Below, in pieces: positions 1 through 11,700 of a stretch of 64,000 bases of DNA. The notes under the pieces are model-generated. The model was not told where the DNA came from, searched no databases, and worked only from the letters and a program-made list of their open reading frames with translations. Position 1 is the first letter of the stretch. Every line of letters starts with the position of its first letter. The position numbers were made by a program, and so were the translations under genes. This stretch comes from Erythrophleum ivorense. Its lineage: Eukaryota > Streptophyta > Magnoliopsida > Fabales > Fabaceae. The DNA is taken from assembly GCA_026724425.1 (NCBI GenBank), contig JAIUCV010000400.1, positions 124,001 through 188,000 on the forward strand, written 5' to 3'.

Positions 1-2405
1 GTAGGGATTCAGCATATGGAGGCAAGTAGATCCTGTGCGGTAATGGATCTACTGTACCTGGTATAATAACGCCAAAAATGATTTTTTATTTTATTTTTAA
101 GTTTATAATTTAATGAGATATTTAAAAATTATAATTGACATGATAAAAAATTTAACTATAAAAAAATTGTATTTCAAAATTTTTAATATACAAAAAAAAG
201 TATACTAAAAAAATTTTAACTTATGAATTGCATCATTTTCTTTGAATGTGTTATGAAATATCTCATCAAGGATTTCACTCCTTCTCGAGATATTAGATAA
301 AGAGATCCTGCTTCTCTTTTGTGCTGTGTGTGAAAAAATTATTGCATCTGATTAATGATAAAATTTTTAAACGTTTTTGGAAGCCTTTTGAGCTATATTT
401 AGATAAACGTTTGTTAATTTTCAAATCACATTTTGCAGAAGGTTAAAAATTATTACTTTTACACAAATATAATTTTTTAAAATAGGTCCAAACATGCCCC
501 TAGCACAGGGCATTTTGGGCCAAAAGTCTCCCATTTAATCTTTGCTCGCCCTACGAGTTTTTGTTCTATGGAGAAGGTTCTTTTGACCAATCATTGTATT
601 AACAGTAAATAAATAAACCTTACAGGACCGTATCTTGTAGGATCCCTACTGTAGAGAGATTCAGACGCCATAGGATGCGTTTTGATGTTCACAAGCGACG
701 TGGCTGCATCGACTCTCCAGTCTTCCAACGGCAAGAATTCCTCACTTCAGGTGCAATTTAGATAAACGCAATTCAGAGTTTTTTTTTTTTTGGTCTCTTT
801 GATACATTTGCAAAACCTTGTTTGGGCCGCATTGGTGTGGCAAAGAATTTTAGACATTTTAACTATCTCCCCCTACTTTTAGGAATTCAAAAATTAAATA
901 TAATAATGAGATTTAATAAAATTTTAAATTCTATTGTAAGTATTATTTTTGAAAAATCTTTCAAATAAAGCGTAAATTTGATAAAAAAAAATTATTCATA
1001 CATGTTTTAAACTACATTTTTCTTCTAATACTTGCAATTAATATTATTGATCAAAATTAGAGAAGAAAATTTTTCATCACTACACTATAATTAATTATTT
1101 TATTTTTGAAGTTTATAATATATTATTCATTAGATAAAAAAATTACATCAAATAAAATAAAGCTTATACCAATAGTTTAATTTTTATTTGACAAAAATTT
1201 TCTATTCTCTAATTTGTTACCGTACAAGAGTATATATGTTTATAAGATAAAAAATTAATATTTAATAATATTTTCAATAATAAATAGGTGACTATAATTT
1301 TTGAAATTATAAATAGAGTATGTACAAATGTTGCAAATCTTTGTTATAAATAAATACAATGCAAAAGGAAAATTAAATAACTCAAAATGGCCAAATTAAA
1401 AAATTAATTATAATAAAAACATAACTAAAATTATTATCTTTCAAAAAATATAGTTTACCCCACGTATTTGTTAAAAAGACAAGAGCAATAATGTTGCATG
1501 TCATCCTATTCTCTCACCAAAAATGCACATCTTATGATTTTAAAAATCTATTCGTTTAGTTGGATGATATAAAGGAAATAAAAATATAAAAAAAATAAAT
1601 AGATAGTGGTATGTGAAATAAGAAATGACTTTTATACCTTTATGTTTAATAAAATAATTTGATAATTAAGATGATAATTTGATAGATAAAGGAATAATTA
1701 TAATGACATAATAAATATTACATCAATTATATAAAAAGAATACATTTGTGTCACAGCGAACCCAATAGATTGTAAAACATATAATAATAAAAAAAATGTT
1801 GGCACAATGATATTCTATGTTGTCTCAAATCTTAGATATGAAATTCTTATATGTTGTGTAATAATTAAAAATTAAAAAAATGTTTTTAAAATTGTTTAGA
1901 GGAGTAATAGTTGGAACAAATTTTTAAAAAAATACCTAAAATTGATGATGATGATGAAAAAATAAAAATTAATAAAATAATACAATAATTTTTTTAAAAA
2001 GAGACATGTCTCAATTATTTAATTCTTAGATATAAAATGCAAAATTTACTTTTCCAAAACTTTTTATTTGTCATTAATTAATTTTGATTTGCAAGTACTA
2101 AAAATATCCAATTTAATTCGTTTTTATTGGTAACTCATTAATTCTTCATGTATATTTATTTTAGTTTTCAGTGACCATTACTAATGCTTTGTTAATAAAA
2201 AATTTTTAACATTGAATGGCATATTTTTTAAAAAATTTAAAAATTTTAAAAATTTAAATATAACTATGTCTCTTCTAAAGTTTGGCCAAAAGAAAAAGAG
2301 GTCACTTCTAAATATGTACACCCAATAATTAAAATTTAACCCATACGTATAGAATCCATCTTATAAAATAAATCTTGATTATTGGACGTGATTACTAATT
2401 ACATT

Positions 2406-3114
2406 TAGACCTGATCATGGGTCGAAAAAAGTTTATCCGATCCAAAGAAAATGGATATAAGCCCAAAAAACAAAAGTCTAATAAAAAATGCGCTTATTTT
2501 TAAAAAATCTGAATATAAAATGAGCCAAGGGGGCTAGGGTTTTTTTTTAAGCCCGACTCAAGCTTGAATCCACCCATATTATAATTATTATTTTTATATA
2601 TTATTAATAAATAATATTATTAGAAAATATATTTATAACTATAAATATATGTAAAAAATAATTATATAACATATATGATTATTATGTTTTTTACTCTTAC
2701 TTGTTATATAATATATTATTAGGAATAAATGATAATTCAAATAAAATAAATTACTAATCAATAAAATTATTGAAAAAATTATTATTTTGAGAAGTTTTAC
2801 TATATTATATGTATATATATATTTCAAGTTATTTAAATTTTTTGTAATATTTTTTCAGCTATGTAATATTTAAAATAAGAAAAAAGCAAGTATAACAAGT
2901 AATAAAATAAATATATTTAATATTTAAAATTTTAAAAAAAGATAATTTTTTTCCCAAAAATAGATTAGGTTAGGCTCGACCCGTTTTTAACTAGATTTAA
3001 ACTTGTCCCAATACTATTCAAACAATATTAGGCCAGACTTTGACTTAAAAAAATTTATAAATTTTTTATAAGCTTAGTCTATTTTTAAATGAATTCGATC
3101 TGTAATCGGATCTA
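2406..3114. mobile_element. Non-autonomous hAT-like MITE, 709 bp
   Basis: The ends form an imperfect terminal inverted repeat of about 20 bp. The left end begins TAGACCTGATCATGGGTCG and the right end, reverse-complemented, begins TAGATCCGATTACAGATCG. It is flanked by an 8-bp direct repeat, attacatt (2398-2405) and attgcatt (3115-3122), matching at 7 of 8. TAG-initial ends and 8-bp target duplications are typical of hAT elements. The interior has no coding capacity. Confidence 0.55.
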
Positions 3115-3528
3115 ATTGCATTATAATGCAAGCAAGATTTTTTGGCCAATAGATTAAGTTGATATTTTAAAAATGGGAAGTGATCGTCGAATTGGAATAA
3201 AAAATGATTCAAGTATTAATGATATGATTGTAGTCCAATTGCAATTAAACTATTTGCTATATATATATATATATATAAAGTATAAATATTTATAATGTTG
3301 TTGCATTAAAATGATACATATATTATAAAATAATGTTTAAAATAGATATAAAAATTTAAAAATATCAAAATTAGTTAAAGTACTTTGCATAATGGTAGTA
3401 AATTAATATGAAATGAGTTAGGTAGCATCTATTAAATATTATAAATATCTATTATAAAATTTAAATCTCTAATTTAGGTTAAAAAATCAAAATTAATTTT
3501 TTAACCATTTTTGTACTAACCTGTCGAA

Positions 3529-4076
3529 TTTTTATTGATTTTTAATTAATTTAGTCTATTTTTTACCAATTTTAAAAGTTAAATGAAAAAAATTACAATT
3601 AATTCACCGGTTGAATTTTCTAGTTCAATTGACCTATACGGTTATTTTTAAAAGTGGATTAAATATTGGCACCTTTGGTTCTCCAAAGAAAAATGAAAGG
3701 AAAATAAAAAAATGCTAAATAATGTCTATAATATTTTTATAATTAATATTCAAATAGTATTTATCCTTCTTATAATTTTTAAAATAAGGACATAAAAATA
3801 ATTTTATTGATTTTTATTGACTTTTAACCAATTTACCAATATTTAAAGCCAATTTTAAAAGTTAAATGGAACAAAATTACAATTAATTCACTGGTTTAAT
3901 TTTTAGTTCATCTAACTGATATGTTAGTTTTAAAATAATAAATTAAATATCCACACATTTAGTTACTCAAAAAGAAATAAAAAATAAAAAATATTAAACA
4001 ATGTTTATAATATTTTTATAATCATTTTCTAAATAGTTCTTTAAAGAAATGATGTAAAAATAATTTTTATTTATAA
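3529..4076. repeat. Diverged tandem duplication, period about 282 bp
   Basis: Two copies lie head to tail (about 3529-3810 and 3811-4076). Landmarks shared in the same order are tttttattga, ttttaaaagttaaatg, ttacaattaattcac and ataatatttttataat. The copies differ by many substitutions and small indels, so the duplication is old. It has no coding content and lies 450 bp upstream of the PPR start. Confidence 0.6.
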
Positions 4077-4523
4077 AATCATATTTTTTAATTTTTATTT
4101 TCATTCTTAATTTTTAGGGTATTAAACAAGTATTATCTATATATATATAATTTTTAAATTGGAATTACCAATATTTATAAACAGTAAGCTGTTTCTATCA
4201 CTCTCTTTTTTTTTAATAAATTTTTAACTTATTTTTCAAATTTGATCGATTGATATGATTTTTTGTACATCTGCACGCCCTACGCTGGTTATAAAATGAA
4301 AAAAAAAAAAATCTTGAACACCGTATGCCGAAAAGAAATTAGGAATGCATTGAATGTTGTGCTTCTGTCTCTCGTTAACGATCAGCCTCCAATGACTAGT
4401 TGTAGTCCTATTTTAATCCTTGGTGAATACTGAATCTGCATATCGATATATAGTACACCCCCCTCGTTCTGTTGTTCCCCCGCCGCCAACTGCTTTTATC
4501 TGTTTACCGGAGTCACCAATAAC

Positions 4524-7500
4524 ATGCTTGTTCTGCCGCCGCAACCCCCCACTCGGTTCCCTTCCGTTTTAATCTACCGCCACCAAAATGTGTTCCAGCC
4601 ACCGCTATCCACCGTCAATTCTGCCACCGGAAACGCCGTAACCACTTCTTCAACTACCATCGCAGCCGAATTCTCTTTATCGTCCTCGAGAGCAGTTGAT
4701 TACGACGCTTCGACTGGCCTCGTTCCCCCCCAGAACCGCCGTTATGACTTCACGCCCCTCCTTCGTTCTCTCTCCAACTCGTCCACCAATGCCACGATGG
4801 CAGCGACCACCGCCGATTCGGCTTCTCCCACTTCGCTTGACCAAGCCGAGTTGCAGCTCGCTGAATCTTACCGAGCGGTCCCAGCCCCCCTCTGGCACGC
4901 ACTCCTCAAGTCTCTATGTTCTTCTTCCACCTCTATTGGAGTGGCATATGCTGTTGTTTCTTGGCTCCAGAAACACAATCTGTGCTTCTCATACGAGTTG
5001 CTTTATTCGATTCTTATTCACGCGCTTGGGCGCTCCGAAAAGCTTTACGAGGCTTTTCTGCTTTCTCAGCGACAAGCCCTCACGCCTTTGACGTACAATG
5101 CCTTAATTGGTGCTTGTACTCGTAACGGTGACCTTGAAAAAGCTCTAAATTTGATGTCCAGGATGCGTAGTGATGGTTTCCAACCAGATTTTGTGAATTA
5201 CAGTTCGGTAATTCAGTCTCTCACTCGCTCTAACAGAATAGATTCTCCAATTTTGCAGAAGCTTTATAGGGAGATTGAAAGCGATAAAATTGAGCTTGAC
5301 GGGCATCTCCTAAATGATATAATCTTGGGTTTCTCAAAAGCTGGTGATCCTAGCCTAGCTATGCATTTTCTAGCTATGGCTCAGGGTAACGGCTTGAGAC
5401 CGAAATCCGCAACTCTCGTTGCTGTTATATCAGCATTGGGAAATTTTGGTAGGACTGCGGAAGCCGAAGCTCTCTTCGAGGAGATTAGAGAAAGCGGTTT
5501 GGAACCCAGAACACGGGCTTATAATGCACTTCTTAAAGGATATGTGAAAGCAGGTTCTTTGAAAGATGCAGAATTCAGAGTGTCCGAAATGGAGAAAGGT
5601 GGAGTAATCCCGGATGAGCACACTTACAGTCTCTTAATAGATGCGTATGCTCATGCGGGCAGATGGGAAAGTGCTAGGATTGTCTTAAAAGAAATGGAAG
5701 GAAAGAATTTACAGCCTAATTCCTATGTTTACAGTAGAATTTTAGCGAGTTATCGTGACAAAGGGGAGTGGCAAAAATCATTTCAAGTTCTGAAGGAAAT
5801 GAAGAGTAGTGGGGTACGACCTGACAGGCATTTTTACAATGTGATGATTGACACTTTTGGGAAATATAATTGCCTTGATCATGCAATGGCAACCTTTGAG
5901 CGGATGCTATCAGAGGGGATTCAACCTGACACAGTTACATGGAATACGCTGCTAGATTGTCATTGTAAGTCAGGGCGCCATGACAGAGCGAAGGAGTTGT
6001 TCCAAGAAATGCAGGAGAGGGGGTACTTGCCTTGCATTATGACTTATAACATCATGATTAATTCTATGGGGGAACAAGAAAGATGGGACGAAGTAAATAA
6101 CTTGTTAACCAGAATGCAGAGTCAAGGAATACTGCCTAATGTTGTCACCTACACGACTCTGATTGATATATATGGAAAGTCAGGAAGATTTAGTAATGCA
6201 ATAGAGTGCTTGGAGGTCATGAAATCTACGGGATTCAAACCAACTTCAACCATGTATAATGCTTTAATCAATGCCTATGCACAAAGGGTATGTTATTATT
6301 AGAAAGATACATTAAAACCGTTCATTGGACCATCTTCTGACAGCTTAAGGTTTTTTTTTTTTGGGGGGGGGGGGGGGGATGTTTTCGTTCTTGACAGTTA
6401 CCACTTCTATGCTTTCTGTGAATTCTACATACAACTACCTGACAAATAACCGAATGCTTACTGGTTCAATCTTTTTACAAATTCTATTTGCACGGTCAGC
6501 TATCATATTGGTTATTTGTAGATGACATGTCCATTGGAAACATTTTGAAAATACATGTGAATATATTGCTTGAGTGTATTTCTTTTATTTATCTAACCTT
6601 TTCTATGTGTGAATACTAAGATTCACCTTATCCCAGTTTTTAATTCTGTATTAAATTACTCAATGAAACCATAACGTTTTACAATTTTTCGCTATATAAA
6701 TATCTACTTGTTTCAGAATGAGAGTACAGCATTAAGCCTTATTGCACTAGATATCGGATGAGGTCTAAGAGACCATATGTTTGTCCATAATTCCATGTTT
6801 AACTCATCTTGGATGAGTGCTTGAGTAATAATTTTGGTAATATTTGGGATGAATTTTGGCAGGGTTTGTCTGAACAAGCCATAAACGCTTTCAGGGTGAT
6901 GACAGCAGAGGGTTTGACCCCCAGTCTTTTAGCTCTGAATTCATTAATTAATGCATTTGGTGAAGATAGAAGGGATGCTGAAGCATTTGCTGTACTTCAA
7001 TACATGAAAGAAAACGTATGTTGCTATCATAAATTTTTTTTTTGGGGGCTGAACTCTTTCATATGTTGTTCAACATTGCTTTTTTTAAAAAAAAAAAAAC
7101 CATTGTTTAACATTGCATTTGTCTGCTTTTTGTTCATGCAATTCTTGCTATTCTCCTTCTCCATTTGTTCTTATTTACTGCAGGACTTGGAACCTGATGT
7201 AGTTACATATACTACGCTTATGAAGGCTTTGATTCGTGTTGACAAGTTCCACAAGGTACATAGTTACATTCAGCTTCTTTCACATCTTCATCTTCTTCAG
7301 TTTTGTATTTCATCAAAGAATGTTGCCTTCATATTCTAAGCTTTTGTATGTGTGTGTATATACTCCCTGCGTGTTTAGACTGCAGTCCCTATGGTGTCTC
7401 ACGGTAAACTTGTCAATCAAATTGACAAACTTAATAGTTTCACCTTATATGATTGAGTTGGAATCTAGTCTTTTGTCTTTTGTCTTTTGTTTCTCTTCCT

Positions 7501-7821
7501 CCTCCTCCTCCTCCTTCTTCTTCTTCCTTTTTGCCTTAGGTAGAGTATCAATCTATATGATCCCTAATATGGATGATAATACTGACTTGTCATAGAATAA
7601 AGGCAACAGGAGTTTAGGTGAAAATTATATACTTTGCTTATTTGCTTATCTGTGCCCTTATGTTCAATCAACTTCACTGGGCAAACTATCCTGTGTTGTT
7701 TGGGTTTCAGGTTCCAGCTATCTATGAAGAAATGATCATGTCTGGGTGCATCCCAGATAGAAAAGCTAGAGCAATGCTGCGATCTGCTCTTAGATACATG
7801 AAACAGACGCTGAAATCATAA
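4524..7821 (+). CDS. CRP1: Chloroplast pentatricopeptide repeat protein, CRP1 / At5g42310 type
   Basis: The exons are 4524-6287, 6863-7015, 7184-7255 and 7711-7821, all with GT-AG borders and phase 0, giving 699 residues. The N terminus is rich in Pro, Ser and Thr with few acidic residues, as expected of a plastid transit peptide. From about residue 187 to the end the protein is a run of roughly fourteen 35-residue PPR motifs with the usual signatures TYNALI, PDEHTYSLLIDAY and PNVVTYTTLIDIYGK. The overall sequence and the C-terminal SALRYMKQTL resemble Arabidopsis At5g42310. That family binds specific chloroplast mRNAs and supports processing and translation of photosynthetic transcripts (family knowledge). 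No PLS, E, DYW or SMR domain is visible. Intron 1 (6288-6862) contains a T12-G16 tract. The gene is convergent with the carboxypeptidase gene. Confidence 0.93.
6351..6378. repeat. T12-G16 homopolymer block in PPR intron 1
   Basis: A run of 12 T is followed directly by 16 G inside the first PPR intron, 63 bases after the donor. Such a run is prone to slippage and to sequencing error, and G16 could fold as a quadruplex in the transcript. Confidence 0.85.
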
Positions 7822-8716
7822 TTATCAAGCATGTACATAAAGCCAAAACATTGTTAATTTTGATAGCCTGGACTTCTTAATTGTCATTCCGAGGTCAATG
7901 CTAACTTGCAGCCTCTCTGAAGGGAATCATTCTCTTGGTATCTGCATGATGACATCAATGCCAAACCATGAAATTACACGACATGGAAAAGGAGTTAAGA
8001 ACTGCTGTTATTCATCCTGCTTCAGGACTTACAAAAGGTATGTTTGTTTGCCAAAATATAAATTTGGAACTGATTGTTGCAGTCGAAACATTAATTTTGT
8101 TGCTGATGCAATGAGGTGCATGGCATATCTGTTTTGATGCAAATGCAACTCCAAGGGTTTTTGAACGAAGATTGAAGACGCACAATCCAGAGAAAAATAA
8201 AAAGCCGAAAGACATAGAAGTCCTCCTCTGCAACCCCACCGCCCGGGGGGGCCCTCAGCAACTTCTATAGAGACGTAGTCTGTAATTCTTTCAAATCCTT
8301 GCTGAAACGCATAGAAAATCGATTTCCTTCACATAATGTTGTGCTTTATTTGTAACAATTTGCAGGAATAATGTATTATTGGTTGAGATGCAGGCAAAAC
8401 TTTCTTGTTTATAAATGGAGAAGTGTTAAGCGTAATCAATTATTCATTCCGGTGTTGTCCTGCTATAGTTACACAGAGGACTGACTATTTTATTCATAAA
8501 AAATTTGAATATTTTATGCGTGGCTGGCAGAGCCACTACGTGCCGGCAATTACACCTACGACATTATATCAGTACAACTGGCTGAGTTGGACATAGAATG
8601 ACTGACTTGAGGAGAAAATTGCATAGCTTAGTAATACAGACACCAATTTAACTCGTAACTTTTCCTCAAAATTAATTATACAGTTTTACCGGTGCCCCAT
8701 ACATTGCTTTAAAATT
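7822..8716. other. Convergent 3' region between PPR and carboxypeptidase genes
   Basis: Both flanking genes end here, so it should hold two 3' UTRs. The open frames in it do not resemble proteins. An unusual GC-rich run (ccgcccgggggggccc) lies at about 8240-8255. I see no repeat or RNA gene. Confidence 0.5.
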
Positions 8717-11700
8717 TCAGAGGGCCATGGCAGAAACAATTGATCTAGTGCACTTGCTTTTTGAAATTCTGGAGCAGAACATGAACATTAGCAAGACGGA
8801 AGATAGCAAGAATAGCCTGAAATATGTTCTTATCTCCTGCATTCCAAACTCGAGCACTTCCATCTTCCTTCCATATCTATTTCTCCTCTCCATCAAATAA
8901 CCATCCAGGTAATCATCTATCGAAACCCACTTATCCATCTTAGAGGCAGATGCGTTTGTATGGATCTCAGCAAGCTGGTATAGCCCCAATTTAAAAAGTG
9001 TAAAAAATGCCGCAGACCAATCATTGAGGACTTTCTGGAATTCAATAAGACAATTCAAACAATTAGAGCCATTGTTTTCACATTCTTTAAAATCTACTCT
9101 CCTCTCCGTAAACGTAAACCTTTTACAATAAGAACTCTTATGACAAGGAAGAGGAGAAACAGAGTAAAATAAATTTATAAGAAATTCAGTGATTCTTGCA
9201 GATAGGTTTGGAAGTAATATAACATACATTGTAGGTAGAGAGGTCAGTGGGATTAAACATTTTAAAACAATCTTTAGATGAGGCTGTTCCATCTCCATAT
9301 ATCTGCCAATCAATGCAAGAGTAAGACCACCAAGTCAAATATGCTAACACAATTAAGGGAAGGGGTCCGATTGACAAACCTCAAAGGTGAAAGCCATGGG
9401 GACCCTCACAAAGTCATACATAAAATCTGTTGCTGTTCCATGTGCCAAATACCTGGTTTAAGGAAGGAACAACATGTGCGCGCACGCGCACACACCCCAG
9501 AACACATAGGCATTAATTGCTACCTCGACCAGCAAATTCAAGGCATTCCAGTCTGGAGATCATGTACTTCATAAACATAAAATTTATGGTCTAGACTATG
9601 AAGTTTTTGGATCCATAAAAATATGCACCTACCACTAACAACATCAAATTAACAAGAGCGGTAGAATGTTAAGCAGTTACAATCCTCTTTCGTCCATTTC
9701 TATTTAAGCTTTCTGTCTGTCTTTTTAATTTCTTCTCCGTTATCTGCTTCTCATCAGCATTTTATCCACCTTCTTTTGGGTATGGAGAGAGAAGGGGAAG
9801 CTTCTGTACTCCTCCCCCTTCCCCTTCTTTGCTAGAAGCTCAGCCAGGGAGAGAAACAACAAGAAGTTGTAAAATCATTTCACAAATCGAACTCAATGCC
9901 TCCAAAATTCTCTCTACTACCTAACAATTTGGAGCGTTTAATAAAGGCCTTATGGTTGCACCCAGAATTAGGTACTAGCCATATCCTAATATCCTAACTT
10001 CCTATTGCCCTAAAAGCTCAATTTCAGACACCAATCAAGGGCCCTTTAACTACAGCTTGCAAATCAATAAATTAAGGCCATGCTACTGGTCCAATCCTCA
10101 ACCACATTTTTATGGTGCTTAAACTGCCACCATGTTATACACTCCTTTAATTATACATATCAAATCTTCAAAAAGGACTAATCCTCACAGGTTCAGCAAC
10201 AAGATAGGTAGCGAATAATATTCCACAATTGCTATGATGTATGCAGAATACTTTGAACAGATAAATAAAATTGCACAGGTCAATTTTTTTGGGGTGGGTG
10301 ATGATATTCACTGAAATGGACATAAAACTTTTGCAGTCATCATAAGATTTCAAAAATAAATCAACTAACCCTACAGACCCGCCTCCAGAGCCAATCATGC
10401 AATGCTCTCGACAATGGAGACGGTTTACTTCTTGAAGCAACAACTTCATCTGCTGTAATGCCAATCCATCTGGGGTTGCATTTTTATGATCGTATGGCAT
10501 AAAAAGAGCCTGACGGGAGGAGAGAAAAGAAGACAACAAAAATTTGTCAAATGAACAGCTCCAAAGCATGAACATCAATTAATATAAATAATGCAATTTG
10601 ATACACAAGAAATAAACAACAAAACTGAAGCCAAGAAAGAAACAATGGACACATCAAGACGGCACATCCACACTCATACACTATATACAAGCTAGCACAC
10701 CTGAAGAAGAATTAATGCATGGCTATAGGACCCAGATGCTAACCCATCTGGTTGAACCAGTGAACCGGTCCGAGTCTAACCATCAAATTATTTATGCAGT
10801 TGAAACGAACTAATGCATTTTGACCCGGTAGTTGAGCTGGTGACCCAAAGGTAATTAAATTGGACCCTTTTTTATTGCATTAAATAATTTTATAATATTA
10901 TTTCATATAAAGTAATAATACTTTTTACTATAATTCTATATCTTATATATTTATTTCCAGCTGAAACTTCATGCTCCTTAAAATGAAAATAAGGTTTTGA
11001 AAATTGAAGAAATTAGTTTGCTAATTAAGAAGGAATAGTATAAGAATTTTAGTGCACTTGGTTTTATAGATAAAGGATAACATGATCATGTCATTCACAT
11101 CAATATGGAACATTAAACCCATGTTTGGTGTGAGTGTGACATCAAAATAGGAAAACTCAACCCTGTCAACTGGATTTCAGTAGTCATTTCCTCGGCAGAG
11201 ACTAGTGTCATGTGCTTATAAGCTATTTTATGAACTTAATAATTAGTTCAAACAAGTTACTTCCTAAGACAAAAATCAATGATTTAGACAGACAGAATTG
11301 TAACTTCAAGATAACAGAAGCACATGAATTAGTTAACCGCCATTGACAGTAAACATCAGGCTAGAAGAATGCCTACTAGTACTAGTTCTAGTGGCATTGT
11401 TGAGCAAATATCCAGAACACAGAGAATAGTTTGAAACCTGAAAGCCATTAGAGTTCTCCAAACACTTAAATATAGATCAGATTACTTGGTTTATGTTCTT
11501 AAACCACCAAAATAAAGAGTATTTTTGCAATGCCCAAAAAAAGAAAAAGAGTATCTTTGGAAAAGTGGTAAAGATTTTTATATGTGATACTATTAGTATA
11601 AAAAAAAAATAAAAAACTTATGAGTCGCTGTCAGCAATGCAATTTTAAATTATGCTCCCTGCTTGGGTTATAATGTACAAATCCTGAATTACAATCACAA

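Larger units (their letters stand above)
1..4523. other. AT-rich intergenic region left of the PPR gene
   Basis: No gene is supported here; the only open frame, at 2639-2827 on the minus strand, is low-complexity Ile/Tyr/Phe-rich AT sequence. The stretch holds a hAT-like MITE (2406-3114), a diverged tandem duplication (3529-4076), a TA microsatellite near 3258-3279 and a less AT-rich patch at about 540-770. The last 100 bases before the PPR start are C-rich and probably the PPR promoter and 5' UTR, with a TATA-like run near 4444-4453. Confidence 0.6.

Noticed and set aside
1..650. A possible element with ends GTAGGGAT(T/C)C at 1-10 and near 640-649
   Set aside because: Only about 10 bp match, the left end touches the window edge so no target duplication can be seen, and nothing else supports it.
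7236..7595. ORF of 119 codons at the PPR exon 3-intron border
   Set aside because: It is out of frame with the PPR exons and made of pyrimidine-rich intron sequence.
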